A stretch of 64,000 bases of DNA from Carettochelys insculpta (Eukaryota; Chordata; Testudines; Carettochelyidae). Below, piece by piece: positions 37,001-47,340 of the stretch. How positions within the stretch are numbered: the first letter of the stretch is position 1; each line of letters opens with the position of its first letter. Made by a program: the position numbers and the translations under genes. Below the pieces are notes generated by a model, which saw only the letters and a list, made by a program, of their open reading frames with translations, had not been told where the DNA came from and searched no databases. The stretch is taken from positions 26,386,001-26,450,000 of the forward strand of contig NC_134152.1 of assembly GCF_033958435.1 (NCBI RefSeq), written 5' to 3'.

Positions 37001-40000
37001 TTCCCATCAACTTCCAAACCTAGGAGAATGCCTGAAAATGCAATGGGCATGGTAGTGCTTCCCGAGCTACTCAACTGTTAGTAATTTTGCCTCACAAAGA
37101 GCACGAACACTTTCAACACTAACTTAAACTTGTGTGTTTCAAGGAGACCCACAAGAAAGGCAGCCTGTTTCATGATGAAAACATAATAGCATCTGTACTA
37201 GACCTGGTCATGGCTGGAACGGAGACAACTGCCACAACACTGCAATGGTCCATCCTCCTGATGATGAAATATCCAGAGATCCAAAGTGAGCCACTCTATG
37301 GTTTCCCTCTTTGTCCGTGTCTTGTTTTAATAAGAAAATCAGGGGTAGTGTCTGAGGTGTAGATGCCAATGGCTGCTTTCACCACAAAGGCTGCGCCCCA
37401 GCTCTTAATTATTACTTATTAGAAGACTTATGCTGTGTTACTCAGGTCCTTAACTCAGATACATTTCTGTGTTTCTTCATTTAAATCATTGCTGTGGGGT
37501 GGGGTTGGGGAGGAAGGGTTCAGTGTGCAGGCTGCCCTGCGGAGAGAAGACAACCCCAGCCCACTCTCACTGCAGCAGCTAGCGGCCAGGTGAGAAGCCC
37601 TTGTCCATGGCCTTTGCAGCTGAAGCAGACACAGATGGGGAAGGGGTGCATGTCCCAGGGCTGAGACAAACTTTCTGAAATATATAGTAGATAGCTGTCC
37701 CTTTCTCCTCCCCTGCTGATCCAATGGGGTTATAGTTGTCCTGGTCCCCATATCTGGCCCCTTGCTGCCCCCCTGTGGTTATTCTGTAGTATAACTGTCC
37801 CTCCTACCAGACCCCTCCCTTTCCATTTTATGAGAAACAATCAAATTCTAGGCACATCCCACTGTCCTGGCACAACTGCACACTTACTTTGCTTTAAGTT
37901 ATGATAGGAGGAAGCTGAATACCTAATGTGATGGTCCTAGCTCTTACTGTTTGGAAGGAGTTCTTGAACAAATGGCCTCACAAACAGATGGATGGCTGGA
38001 CACACAAAGTTTCTAAAATATAAACTGAACTGACTTGATTTCTCCTCTTGAGGTTCACAACTCCACATTAACTGCTGATAATGGGCCACACCCACCCTAA
38101 TTGAACAGACCTTGTCAACTCTGGCCCTCCCCTTGACTGAGACTCCCTCTTTAAATCCTTCTCTGAAACCGCCCCCCAACTCAAGCATCGGACGAAGAGG
38201 GTCTTTGCCCACGAAAGCTTATGCTCCAAAATATCTGTTAGTCTATAAGGTGCCACAGGACTTCTTGCTGTTTTTTAAAACATATAGTAGAATGTCTCCA
38301 TTGTGGTAGCCCATTAGAGCCCCAGTCATGGAGCAGGATCTCAGTGTGTTTATCACTGGATGAGCACAAAACAAAACAATTGTTCTTGTCCCAAAAAGTT
38401 TGCTGTTTAAGTTGATTAAGGCTGGTTTGTGTCCTCCAAAACTGATTTTTTCTATATCCTGGAGGGAGCAGCATAGAGAAAGGCTCTGCAGGTAGAAGGA
38501 TACAAAACAAAATGCACACACATACCTGAAAGCCAGAGAGATTTGAGGTCACTGACGTGAAGAAGCCAGTTTGGAGGGAGGCAGGTGGTTGCAAAACTTG
38601 TTTGTTCTTGCCAAAGCAAATTCAAAAGTGGGGAGCAAGTCCTGATGGGTTGCGTTTATGTTGGCATCTACTTTTTAGAAAAGGTACAAGATGAGATTAG
38701 GTCCGTTGTCCAGTCAGGAAGCTGGGCCACGTATGAAGACCGGAAAAACATGCCATTTACAAATGCAGTGATCCATGAAGTGCAGCGATTCATTACCCTA
38801 CTGCCACACGTCCCACGCTGCACATCTGTTGACACACGTTTCAGAGGCTACTTCCTCCCCAAGGTACGTATCAGTTTTTAAAATGGCCACTGCTATGTTC
38901 TGCCCTGTGCCAACAGCAATGAATGGTGCTTAAATGTTAAAGGCCAGATTCTGCCATCCTCTTGTGATTTGTTCTGCACTCCCAGAGTAGCTCTGTTTGA
39001 CTCAGTGGGGCTATGTGCAGCGTGAGATTGCTCTGGAAGGTTGTCATGCAGGATATTACTGCATGTGGTTAAACGCTGGAATACATTGCCTAGGGAGGTT
39101 GTGAAATCTCCATCATCGGAGCTAGTTAAGAGCAGGTGAGATAAACATCTATCAGGGATGATGCCTGGTCCTTCCATGAGTTCATGACCTCTTGGGATCC
39201 CTTCCAGTTCTACAATTCTCTGAGTCTATGTTTACAGTTTCCAGGGATTTAGCCACAGTCTAACTGAAACACTCTATACTGCCTCGAAAATCTCAGCCTG
39301 TATCATGTTCAGTGTTCTGAATGTAAGGCTTGAATCACCTCTGCAGTGCAGCTGGTAGAACCTGGAATGAAAATTGGAATGTGGTACAGCCAACAGGTAA
39401 AATCCAGATTCCAGTGAAGTCAATAGCAAGATTCATGCTTACTTCAGTAAAAACCTAGATTTGGGTCACAGGAAGAAGCAAAAGCTTAAACAGCCAAGTG
39501 GAGACTGACAAAGACCAGATCAGTGGAATTCAATAACCTTTCAGGCCCAAAGTCTGCAGTTCTTCCTTGTGTAGTACCCAGAGGCACCGAGACCTCATCT
39601 GGGGTGAGTGAAGTCTGGGCTCTACAGCATCAGCCAAAAACCAGCTGGCCTTTAGCTCACATGGTAGAGTGCAGGGCTTTAGACCCTATGCTCAAAGGTT
39701 CTATTCCTGGGGCCAGCAACCCAGGTCTGTTGGCATTACACTTGCCTCGGTACTTACACAAATATAATGTCTTTGCCCATATGAGTACAGCATCCCAGCT
39801 TATGCTGAACATTGTTGTTATGGTTTATCTTTGCTAGTGTGTTAGCATGCAGGAGCCCCAGTCAAGGGCCAGGATCCTCTCACACCAGACACTGAACAAA
39901 AGGACACTCCTTGCCCGAAGAGCACTGAACGAAGTGCCACTAAAAGAACCCCTCATGATCAGCACGTCAGGGCAATCAGAGGTTTCATTTTGCTTTTGGA

Positions 40001-40740
40001 TGTATAGGGGTTTGGAGAACCAAACATGTGAGATTGTGCCTCATGTTGTATTCCAGGGAATAACCGTGATTCCCTCGCTCACCTCGGTGCTGCTGGATAA
40101 AACGCAGTGGGAGACACCGAATGAGTTTAACCCCAACCACTTTCTTGATGCTGATGGGAAGTTTGTAAAGAAAGATGCTTTCCTGCCGTTCTCCACAGGT
40201 AATTAAGGGCCCTATCCTGAAAGGAGCTGACAGTTCTCAGGCTTTGGCAGGATTGGGAAGTTTTGTATTAGGAAACAGGGAATTGATCAGAAGAGCTGTA
40301 GTTCCATGTGTCAAAAAGAACCAAGCAAAGCTAATACCCAGCCAAGCAGAGCCAGTGAACCCGCTTAGAGACCTGACTTATCTCAGCACATGAGCCTCTC
40401 CTCTAAAAATATGGATCAGTTCTTAATTGATACAAAGGTACACAATGGAAAAGAAGGGTATTGGCTACAAAAGAACAAGAAAAGGATCCCAAAAGGTGCC
40501 AAGGAGAGGCCAGCCAAAACAAACAGGACTTGAATGGTCCCCAAATCCAGATGCACAAAGCTGCCCCATGGGTTTACTGTGTGAGCTTGACACCACTGAA
40601 ACTTTTGTGGATTTCAACTTCTTCAGCTGCAAAAATCACAAGGGGTAGATGGGACGTTAATTGAAAGATCCCAGTAGAGAGACATGGAAGATACTAACTC
40701 TCTTCCACTCTAAATAGATAGGCGTGCGCGCATGCGCGCA

Positions 40741-40807
<67 letters not shown>

Positions 40808-42997
40808 CGCCAAGGTGGAATAAAACAAACACTTCCCAAGAATTCCAATTATGTTTTGACGGAAAAGAAACATTACAAGCTGTCAGAAATTCCCTGTAAA
40901 ATTCCAACCTAATTCCTCTTCAGTGAAGAGGTGCCCTCTGCTGTGGCACAGCAATAAGTGTTTCCAAATGCAGTTACATTTCCAAGACTGCCTGCTCACT
41001 GGCCTGCACGAGCTGTTACCCAGCAGAGTACATTACAAGTGGGCCCAGCTGGAAAGAGTAGCCTTATTATGAGCTTTACAAATCCCAGCCCAGCAGGAAT
41101 CCTGAAGCATCATCCAGGGAGATTTCCTGCAGAGTCCCACAAATCCTGCCTTGTAACCTGACGCTTTACAGCTGTTTCTGTTAGCAGTGGATCAGAGCTA
41201 AGGATCAGGAGTCCAGCTGTGATTCTGGACTCTGCTCTCCAGAGCAGGATTTGATGCGGCAGCACTGCAACAGCTGTGAGTTTGTGTTTCATGCTGCAAT
41301 CACCAGCAATGAGTCTGGAGGTCAGAAGCCACAGTCTCACTTTGCTCTGATGTCGTCTCTCAGATACACTCATTCCCTGGGGCAGGGGAGCCAGCTAACA
41401 CAGAAGCAATCTTATGGGAGCAGCAGGGCCATCAGCTACTGCGGGCCCCAGGGCAAGGTGGAAGGGGGAGGGGCGGGACCAAGGGCGGGACCTATAGCAG
41501 TCTTCCAACATTCCTCCTCCATGGAAGGGAACATTTCTCCAGCAGGTTGACTTTGAGAGAAAGGGGCTACCGGAAAGTGCTCAGGACACTGGAGTGTTGG
41601 GGTAAGCCTGTGGAGGATGTTGTATCTGTAGATCTCACCTGAGATTCAAAGGCCCATCATGTTGGGTGCTGTACAAATGGACAGCAAGAGGTAGTCCCTG
41701 CCCTGTAGCATTCCCAAGCTAAACAGCCAAGACAACCACAGCCTGAGGGGGAAAGAGGTGCTCAGAGAAGGGAAGTGACATATCCAGGGCAAGCCCACCA
41801 GCATGGGGGGAGCTGGGAAGGGGATGGTTGTCCCAGGGCTCAGTGATTCAAAAGGGGCTGGGGCTCCAGCCACCACCACTTCTGCAGCAGTGTCAGTGAC
41901 CAGAACCCTGGGCCCTTTAAATAGTCGCTGGAGCACCACCATGGCGTGTGCTGGTCAGCTGTGAGGGCTGCCAGCGGGAGGGAGGGAGCTCCACCCCTTC
42001 TGCCTGAGGCTACGCTCCTTTCAGGACCACTGAACCACCACTTCCCATCACCTTGCCTGGGGCTCTGGTAAGGGCGTTGACGCCACCGACCCAGGGTCAC
42101 CCCAAAATTCAGTGGCTGAATTCAGATCTCTAGTTATGTCCCAGTCACTACACCACTTAGCCTGGCAGGGTGCATAAAAAATCCGTGCATGACATAGCCA
42201 AAGGGTGCGTTGCCAGGCTATCACCTCTTTCCTATATAAATGCGTCTAACAAAGAAATCAGCATGCATACTCTGGCTGCATGAGTTACTGGCACAATCAG
42301 CTGGCTACAAGGCAGATTATTTGGCTGTAGCTGTATATCAGCTCAATAAGGTACTATAATACACAGGGAGTCCCATTACTAAAGGTTCATCCTCTGTAAT
42401 CCGGCACCCTCAGGACCTGACTGGTGCTGGACAAGATAATTTGCTGGACTATGGAAGGTTAATGTTGTCTAGCAGCATTGCCAATGCTTACTGTTGCTTA
42501 CTGGGCTCTTAGAAGACTTTAAAGGGTAAATTACAGCTAAATAACAACACACAAAACTGAGAGCCAGGACTGGTGGCTGGAAACAAATTTTATGGGACCG
42601 TGGGAAACTTGGCCACACTCCAGGTAAGTGGACATCCGGCTAACTAAAATCATGCCAGATTAGGGATGTTGCGGGGTGAGTGTGCTCCGGATTAGAGAGG
42701 TTCAACCTGTAGTCCTAATAGATTGACTTTTGACGGTAACATTAACATATGTTGCCAAGGTATCTATGTCTCTGACAATGAAATTGAATTATTTTTGACA
42801 CTGCAGGGCGCAGGAATTGCATTGGAGAAAGCCTGGCCAAGATGGAGCTGTTCCTATTCTTTGTAGGGTTGCTGCAGACGTTTACTTTCCGACCCCCGCC
42901 AGGGATCACGGAGTCCGACCTGGACCTTGCCGTTCCTCAGACTACATTCACTTTAAGACCACAGCCTCAGTTGGCCTGTGCTGTTCTATGTGACTAA
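24849..42997 (+). CDS. CYP2W1: Cytochrome P450 2W1-like, 9 exons
   Basis: Haem-thiolate monooxygenase; mammalian CYP2W1 is reported to oxidise retinoids, indoles and lysophospholipids. Exons: 24849-25046, 28299-28461, 30156-30305, 30438-30595, 34975-35145, 37144-37285, 38679-38863, 40057-40198, 42807-42997; all GT-AG; 499 codons against 490 in human. Anchor 3-30, hinge [12 protein letters not shown] 40-51, WRTTR 130-134, MAGTETTA 303-310, EVQR 361-364, [11 protein letters not shown] with haem Cys441. The run [16 protein letters not shown] and the motif LPKG.TVIP.LTSVLLD match human CYP2W1 as I remember it, which decides the name. A sequon NIT at 185-187 fits the reported human Asn177 glycosylation site. 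ATG context gaaATGG is good; no TATA seen. No frame break, so probably functional. Introns 4-9 hold CR1s and MITEs. Confidence 0.87.
25799..26144. mobile_element. Harbinger-type MITE, 346 bp, TSD CCA, intron 1
   Basis: Ends GGCTGCATCTATACTAGC and (reverse complement) GGCTACATCTACACTAC; perfect duplication CCA at 25796-25798 and 26145-26147. Interior has mirrored TTCGAAAG / CTTTCAAA motifs. Overlapping ORFs on both strands are palindrome artefacts. Confidence 0.82.
26145..28298. other. Rest of CYP2W1-like intron 1
   Basis: AT-rich, no element or gene recognised apart from a few diverged repeat phrases. Confidence 0.4.
28299..28461 (+). CDS. CYP2W1: CYP2W1-like exon 2
   Basis: Exactly 163 bp after 'tctctttcag'. 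[14 protein letters not shown] to QHGNG, phase-1 donor. Confidence 0.93.
30156..30305 (+). CDS. CYP2W1: CYP2W1-like exon 3
   Basis: Exactly 150 bp, with the C-helix [17 protein letters not shown]. Confidence 0.93.
30438..30595 (+). CDS. CYP2W1: CYP2W1-like exon 4
   Basis: 158 bp, one codon under the standard 161. Holds the glycosylation sequon APTNITF and then [11 protein letters not shown]. Intron 3 is only 132 bp. Confidence 0.92.
30700..31955 (-). mobile_element. CR1 LINE, 5'-truncated, in intron 4
   Basis: Minus-strand CR1 non-LTR retrotransposon ending at its 3' tail (tagaatcatagaacactagg, complement of the ATTCTATG tail). It encodes the C-terminal part of the reverse transcriptase, with [27 protein letters not shown] and the catalytic FADDTKL. 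The frame is broken by a stop at about 31190, between 31193-31897 and 30785-31171, where CR1 proteins normally continue QFWAPQF. Inactive copy. Confidence 0.93.
31193..31897 (-). pseudogene. CR1 reverse transcriptase fragment
   Basis: 234 codons covering RT motifs including FADD, followed by an in-frame stop. The endonuclease domain and 5' half are missing. The downstream thumb/C-terminal part continues in 30785-31171. Confidence 0.88.
32921..33193. mobile_element. Harbinger-type MITE, 273 bp, TSD TGA, intron 4
   Basis: Ends GGCTGTGTCTACACTTGCAT and (reverse complement) GGCTACGTCTACACTTGCAT, nearly perfect; duplication TGA at 32918-32920 and 33194-33196. The whole element is an imperfect palindrome with 'cctcttttgaaagaggcatg' at the left and its mirror at the right. 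Confidence 0.9.
33814..34418 (-). mobile_element. CR1 LINE fragment, second copy in intron 4
   Basis: Near-identical to 30700-31240 over its whole length (same 3' tail, same coding region), 5'-truncated near 34418. The frame is shifted in a C run near 34170, separating 33908-34165 from 34162-34398. Confidence 0.92.
34540..34870. repeat. GC-rich repeat, family C copy 3
   Basis: Contains 'tttaaagagcccaggactcc' and 'gggagcctctgcctttttga', matching the cores near 21380, 22700 and 41890. It ends about 100 bases before exon 5. Confidence 0.5.
34975..35145 (+). CDS. CYP2W1: CYP2W1-like exon 5
   Basis: 171 bp, two codons under the standard 177. [16 protein letters not shown] to FKQHE, donor GTATATG. 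Intron 4 before it (4.4 kb) holds two CR1 fragments and a MITE. Confidence 0.88.
35472..36133. mobile_element. Larger MITE with nested insertion, intron 5
   Basis: Outer element with ends 'gatctacacagcaaagc' and (reverse complement) 'ggctacacagcagtgttat' and interior 'attttgaaata' motifs repeated in both orientations. It is interrupted by the element at 35798-36041. Confidence 0.6.
35798..36041. mobile_element. Harbinger-type MITE nested in another, TSD TGT
   Basis: Ends GGCTGTGTCTACACCTGC and (reverse complement) GGCTTTGTCTATATTTGC; duplication TGT at 35795-35797 and 36042-36044. Closely related to 32921-33193. Confidence 0.85.
36174..36461. mobile_element. Harbinger-like MITE, intron 5
   Basis: Ends 'gggcttgcctatactta' and (reverse complement) 'agggcaggtttatcc'. 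Subterminal 'agctggagttgcgta' mirrors 'tcgactccagctac'. Related to the 9116 element. Confidence 0.5.
37144..37285 (+). CDS. CYP2W1: CYP2W1-like exon 6 (I-helix)
   Basis: Exactly 142 bp; [13 protein letters not shown] and MMKYPEIQ. Confidence 0.93.
38085..38280 (+). repeat. Right half of fold-back repeat family A
   Basis: Contains 'gaacagaccttgtcaactct' and the arm with 'aagcttatgctccaaaatat', matching 49075-49245. The left half is missing. Confidence 0.7.
38679..38863 (+). CDS. CYP2W1: CYP2W1-like exon 7 (K-helix)
   Basis: 185 bp, one codon under 188. The missing codon falls in the LLPHVPRCT segment, matching the CYP2W type. Confidence 0.93.
39060..39228 (+). mobile_element. CR1 LINE 3' end, diverged, intron 7
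   Basis: Plus-strand CR1 tail: 'tggaatacattgcctaggga', 'agataaacatctatcaggga', 'gggatcccttccagttctac'. More diverged than the two copies in intron 4. Confidence 0.8.
39641..39740 (+). mobile_element. tRNA-derived SINE head, copy 1
   Basis: A cloverleaf-like head beginning GGCCTTTAGCTC with box A-like tagctcacatggtagag and box B-like GGTTCTATTCC (39697-39707), ending 'ggccagcaacccaggtc'. The acceptor stem pairs only at its first four positions. A second copy is at 57229-57331. Not a tRNA gene. Confidence 0.6.
40057..40198 (+). CDS. CYP2W1: CYP2W1-like exon 8
   Basis: Exactly 142 bp; [20 protein letters not shown], then the start of the haem loop. Confidence 0.93.
40721..40809 (+). repeat. 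(CG/CA)n(GA)n microsatellite, intron 8
   Basis: Alternating GCGC, then about 20 CA and 12 GA dinucleotides. Alternating purine-pyrimidine DNA of this kind can adopt Z-form. Confidence 0.95.
41420..42100. repeat. GC-rich repeat block incl. family C copy 4
   Basis: 'gcagggccatcagctactgc' and 'gggccccagggcaaggtgg' resemble 34555-34580. The core at 41845-41932 runs from 'ttcaaaaggggctggggctc' to 'ccctgggccctttaaatag'. Confidence 0.5.
42382..42709. mobile_element. Tc1/mariner-like MITE, copy 2, intron 8
   Basis: Ends aaggttcatcctctgtaatc and gattagagaggttcaacctg flanked by TA (42380-42381, 42710-42711). It lies less than 100 bases before exon 9. Confidence 0.72.
42807..42997 (+). CDS. CYP2W1: CYP2W1-like exon 9 (haem loop, stop)
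   Basis: Begins in the haem loop ([19 protein letters not shown]), ends with TAA at 42995-42997. A candidate AATAAA at 43333-43338 lies inside a hAT element, so its use is doubtful. Confidence 0.92.
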
Positions 42998-43206
42998 GCC
43001 AGGCAGGGTTAGGGAATCTATTCCTGTCAACTGACTTTGAGTGCCCTGGAAGGTTCTAGTGGGCACAACAAAGAGAAGGCAGAACTTTGGAGAGAGGGTC
43101 AGTCTGTTTCAGAGGAGATCGGTATTACATTATATGCACTGCAGTCGCTTCACTTCTGCTACTCATAGACCTTAAGGCCAGAGGGGACCATCATGACTGC
43201 CTAGTC

Positions 43207-43536
43207 CAGGGGACAGCAACCTTTCCGAGGCAGAATGCCAAAATTTGACCTTTTGACCTCTATGTACGGTCCAAGTTGTGGTGATACGTTTTAAAGCCAC
43301 TAATAGTCCTACTTACAACAGCTTCATTAAGAAATAAATGAAGATGCAGAGCTTTACCATTCAGGTGGTGGCTGGTTGCATTAGCTGGTCTTTTGTTAAT
43401 CGACGATGGCATTGCTTTCAGCCAGCCCCTGGTTGCATGGGGGAGGAGGGACGGGGCTGAGCTCCCTCCTGGTGGGCTGATGAAAATTGGCTTGCGTGCC
43501 GCTCTGGGCACCTGTGCTGGAGGTTGCTAACCCCTG
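43207..43536. mobile_element. hAT MITE, 330 bp, 8-bp TSD
   Basis: Ends CAGGGGACAGCAACC and (reverse complement) CAGGGGTTAGCAACC. Duplication GCCTAGTC / ACCTAGTC (43199-43206, 43537-43544), 7 of 8. It splits an older repeat whose halves flank it. Related to 50750-51076 in the other orientation. Confidence 0.87.
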
Positions 43537-44469
43537 ACCTAGTCTGACCTTCTGCCCATTGCAGGCTACAGAACCTCTCCCAGCCACTCCGACAACAGAC
43601 CAGCTCCCGGACCTAGGGAACGAGCAGTGTTCTGAATAAGGATATTGTGGGAATCACTCTGTAAATGCATCCTCTCAAGAATGCCATTTTTATCTGTAAT
43701 AGGCAGGAATGTTGTAGGGTCCCCATGCTAGAGGCATGCAATAGGATCCAGTGAATTTCTCCAAGGCTTCTGTAGTGACTATAGCATCTACCAAGATTCT
43801 ATTTGGTCACTGTGATAGGGCCAACATCCGGCTCATGGGCACCCTCTCTGGTTGTGCGCGTGTGTGTTTTACCTCTGGTGATCCCCTTTCAGTGGGTCTC
43901 TGACAGTTCCTTTGAATAATCTCAGCCCTGATAGGGGACTGTTTCCCCAGAGCGGCCAGTCAGAAGCCTCTCCCTCTCTCGTCCCTGACCTCACTTAGCT
44001 TTTGTGGTATAGTTCACTCCAGCAGCTGGGCATCCTGTCCATCTCCTCCCAGTTCCTAGTAGCAGCTCAGCCCAACTGCTCTTACCAGTTCTCTCTGCTC
44101 TGTTCTGCCACTCCTTTTTATATGGCTCTCCAGGGTCCTGATTGGTTGCCTCCTGTGCAGCCACTCTAGCCTGCGTGAAGGACATCTCCACAGTTCCAGT
44201 GCAGGGATGCGTATGGTAGACCCCTGAGGTCTCCAGTAGGGGGCCTTTGGGCTCAGTCCACCGCTTTGAAGTTACCCTACCAGAGATGCCCAAAATGCCA
44301 ACTGCTGGGTCTGTAGAACTGAGAAAACTTGGCTTGTTCACATGATATTAGAGTGACCTGTTATTACAAATTTTGGGGGCAGTGACCTTAGAGGGAGTGA
44401 ATGAACATTGGAAACAGTGGCATAGGCAGTTCTTTCTCTGGCAAAACACCTGTGCTTCACCTTTTAAAT

Positions 44470-44790
44470 CAGGGGTGGCCAACCAGTTAGGGACGAAAAG
44501 CCATGGAGAGAGGGCAAAGCGCCATGTAGTATGTGTTTATTTTCTATATATTTATCTATATCGCTATAATACGGGGTTCAATGCCCCTCCCCTCCCCCAG
44601 ACCCAGACACCCTCAGCCTCCTCCCCTGCTCTAACTCAAGGCTGGCAACTCACCAGAGCTGCCACCTACCGCTGCCACCATCCCAGAGCCACCACCGCTG
44701 CTGCTGCAACCAAGCAGTGGGGTGCACGCAGAGAGTGGTGGATTGCACTCCCTGACATGTGGCTCGAGAGCTCTGGGTTGGCCACCCGAT
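44470..44790. mobile_element. hAT-like MITE
   Basis: Left end CAGGGGTGGCCAACC and right end ggttggccacccg inverted. Flanks ttttaaat and attgaaat are a poor duplication. The C-rich interior matches the G-rich block at 3100-3460. Confidence 0.6.
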
Positions 44791-46364
44791 TGAAATGACA
44801 GAGCAGAGATGTCCCTTGAGATCTGCACTGGCAGCTGACTATGAAGAACCAATGACATGGAAAAGTAATCCAGTGCGATGCACACACACATGGACTTCTG
44901 CCCTCCTTGGACTGGCTAAGCAAGAGAAAACGGTTTTCATCTCTAGCAGCACAGGATAACTAGTCTGACTTTTGGAATCCTTGCAATTGGTTTTGAGTGG
45001 GGTTTGATACCAATTGTTCCAGTGTCAGCTGGGCAACTGGGATCAGGAAACAAGTGGGAAGAAGGGGAAGGCTTTAATGTTTGTTCTGTTCTGTGCTCTT
45101 GGTTATGGCTGTCACCTCCTCAGGAGGATGTTCTTTTTATTCCCCATTGTATTAGAGAATCATGCATTAATTTTGTTATAGCTCAGGCATCCGTCTGTGC
45201 CTGTATTTGCCTAAGAACTCCTATTTCTGCCTATCCATTATCATATCAGCTCTCAATAGATAGGCTTCTTTTTATTTGGCCACCTAGCACAAGTTTTACA
45301 TGCCAAGTGTATTTATTGCATATAATCTCCAGAACTGACATCATTTAAACAAGACACAGAAAGTTGCTTGGAGACAAACCTCTGAAAAAAGATTTGTCCT
45401 ACTACACTGAGAGAGAGTAACAGCTCAAGTAATTACCCCAGGTCCTGGGCAAGCTTGTACAGCCCAGGGAAGCTAGCTAGATAACACTAGATTGGGTGTG
45501 TCTACAGAAGCTACAACCACACAAGTGATTGCAGTGTACATGTGTCTTCAGGGTCACCAATTTGACTTTTATGATCTGATTTGACCTGCATAGTTCAGGT
45601 CAGGGAATTGCAGCCTGTGTGCCTATATGCAGCCCATTGTCCTGGTTGAGCTAAAGCATATCTTTGCGAGAGGAACCCATTGATGTCAAGCATTCCTGCA
45701 GCATTCTGCACCAAGGGTGAGCCTGCCAGGATTGACACACCTTCCCTTTTCAGCAAAAGTTCTCCCTCCCACCTCCAATGAGGGATTTTCCTTCCACAGA
45801 GTAGACACAGCCCCCCCTTTTACTCTGCCTAAGCCTCCAAAAGCCTGCCTGCAGGCCCTGAAAGAAGGAACCTTTCATCCCCAGAGGACAAAAAACCTCC
45901 TGCTTCCCAGCAAACTTGTGCTGTATCCAGGCTGCCTCCTTATTTGCAATGCTGGGGAGCTCTGGGCCAGTCGCTCTCTCATGTTGGCAGCTGCTAATGG
46001 TCTGCATTGCTTCTCTTGGATTGGGGACCGCAGCCCTGAGGGAGGTGTCAGAAGAAGATGGTCCATGGTGGACATCAGGCCGAGGGAGGGAGGTTGGCTG
46101 TTCTTGAAAGAAGGTAAGCAAGTCAGGTCAGGAATCACTCAAGGCAAGTCCTAATACAGCCCTGTCCTCTCAGCTTCCTCTCCCTCCCTGCCACCAGGCT
46201 GTTTGGTGAAAACGTCTCAAAACCTCGGCTGAAAACTTGGCCTTACTGAACAGCATGGGAGTTTTGTCATTGACATCAGTGGGTCAAGAGTCCATCCCTT
46301 GGGATTTAGTCAGTTGCCAAGTCATATCCATTGGAGGAATATATTGGTTTCTGAACAGCTAGGA
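44791..46364. other. Intergenic, no gene recognised
   Basis: Overlapping ORFs at 45717-46154 and 45750-46121 on opposite strands show no domain, no splice logic and no conserved motif; I treat them as chance. Confidence 0.4.
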
Positions 46365-46560
46365 GACAACATAATCTAGTGGTTAGAGCAAGAGATTGGG
46401 GATTCAAGAGACCTGAGTTTTATTCCCAGTCAAATCAGTGTCCAAGACTGGCCACTGAAAGGCTCTGATCCATGCTCTCCATCTGCGAAGTGCTTACCTG
46501 CTTCTCAGGGTGTTAGAAGGCATTATTCATTCGCTTTGTAAAGCATTCTAAGAGCCCCAG
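46365..46560 (+). mobile_element. MIR-like SINE
   Basis: tRNA-like beginning 'ataatctagtggttagagca' and 'gagacctgagttttattccc', then a CORE-like middle and 'ttcgctttgtaaagcattct' at the 3' end. Confidence 0.6.
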
Positions 46561-47134
46561 GGTGGGAAAGCCATGTGATCACGATCAGCAGCTTTCCGAT
46601 GAAGCCCCAGGTGTCACCTCCCACTGTTGTACCTCCTGATAAAATGAGAGACGCCTGGCAAGAAGAGCTGTTTGTAGGAATGTTGCAGATAAATACACAA
46701 GGTACATATGGCAAGAAAGTTCAAGCCAGAATATTAATCAGAGCCAACAGATCAGCTGCTAATGTCAGGGGCAGAGAACAGGCTCTGATTTACTATTTAA
46801 AAAACGTATCACGCTTCATATGTTCACCCCTGTATTATCAGCATATGGGTAGGATGCATCACTCTACAGTCCTCAGAGAATCGACAGCTGGGTACATATC
46901 TGCACGAAAGGCTCTTCCTGTGCATCTGCCCATCCAAATTAGAGAAGAACACTGACTATGACTTCGTTATAGACCTGACAGAGAACATCTGCTCCTGAGC
47001 CTTGCAAGTGGGCGTAAATACAAGCTCCATATTCTTCAATGGACCTTAAATTTTCACCTCTACCAACAAGTTCGTCGGTCAAGTGCTTGCGCCTGGAGGT
47101 GCAATATAATATTTCTAAGGAACAGAGTTTTATC

Positions 47135-47340
47135 AAGAAAAACAAGAAGTCCTATGGCACCTTATAGACTAAGAGATATTTCGGAGCATTAGCTTTCATG
47201 GGCAAAGACCCGCTTCATCAGATGCATGAGTCTTTGCCCATGAAAGCTTTTGCTCCAAAATATCTGTTAGTCTACAAGGTGCCACAGTACTTGTTGTTGT
47301 TCTTGAAGATACAGACGAACACGGCTACCTCTCTGAGTTT
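47135..47340. repeat. Fold-back repeat family A, compact copy
   Basis: Two inverted arms: 'aagtcctatggcaccttata' and 'tctacaaggtgccacagtac', each with the aagctt/gctttcatgggcaaa segment, meeting at 'gatgcatgagtc'. It ends 'acagacgaacacggctacct'. Confidence 0.75.

Noticed and set aside
39651..39722. Possible tRNA gene
   Set aside because: Acceptor and T stems are poorly paired, and a second degenerate copy exists at 57229-57331, so it is a SINE head.
43333..43338. AATAAA as polyadenylation signal of the CYP2W1-like gene
   Set aside because: It sits inside a hAT insertion 340 bases after the stop, with no supporting context.
45717..46154. 145-codon ORF
   Set aside because: No known domain, and an equally long ORF lies opposite; probably chance.
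46990..47110. Minus-strand HLTDELVGRGEN resembling CYP2 exon 2 (FTDEFVDRP)
   Set aside because: Only about ten residues match, with no splice sites, no KYGP start and an unrelated continuation. It would fit as exon 2 of the inverted relic, but the evidence is too thin.
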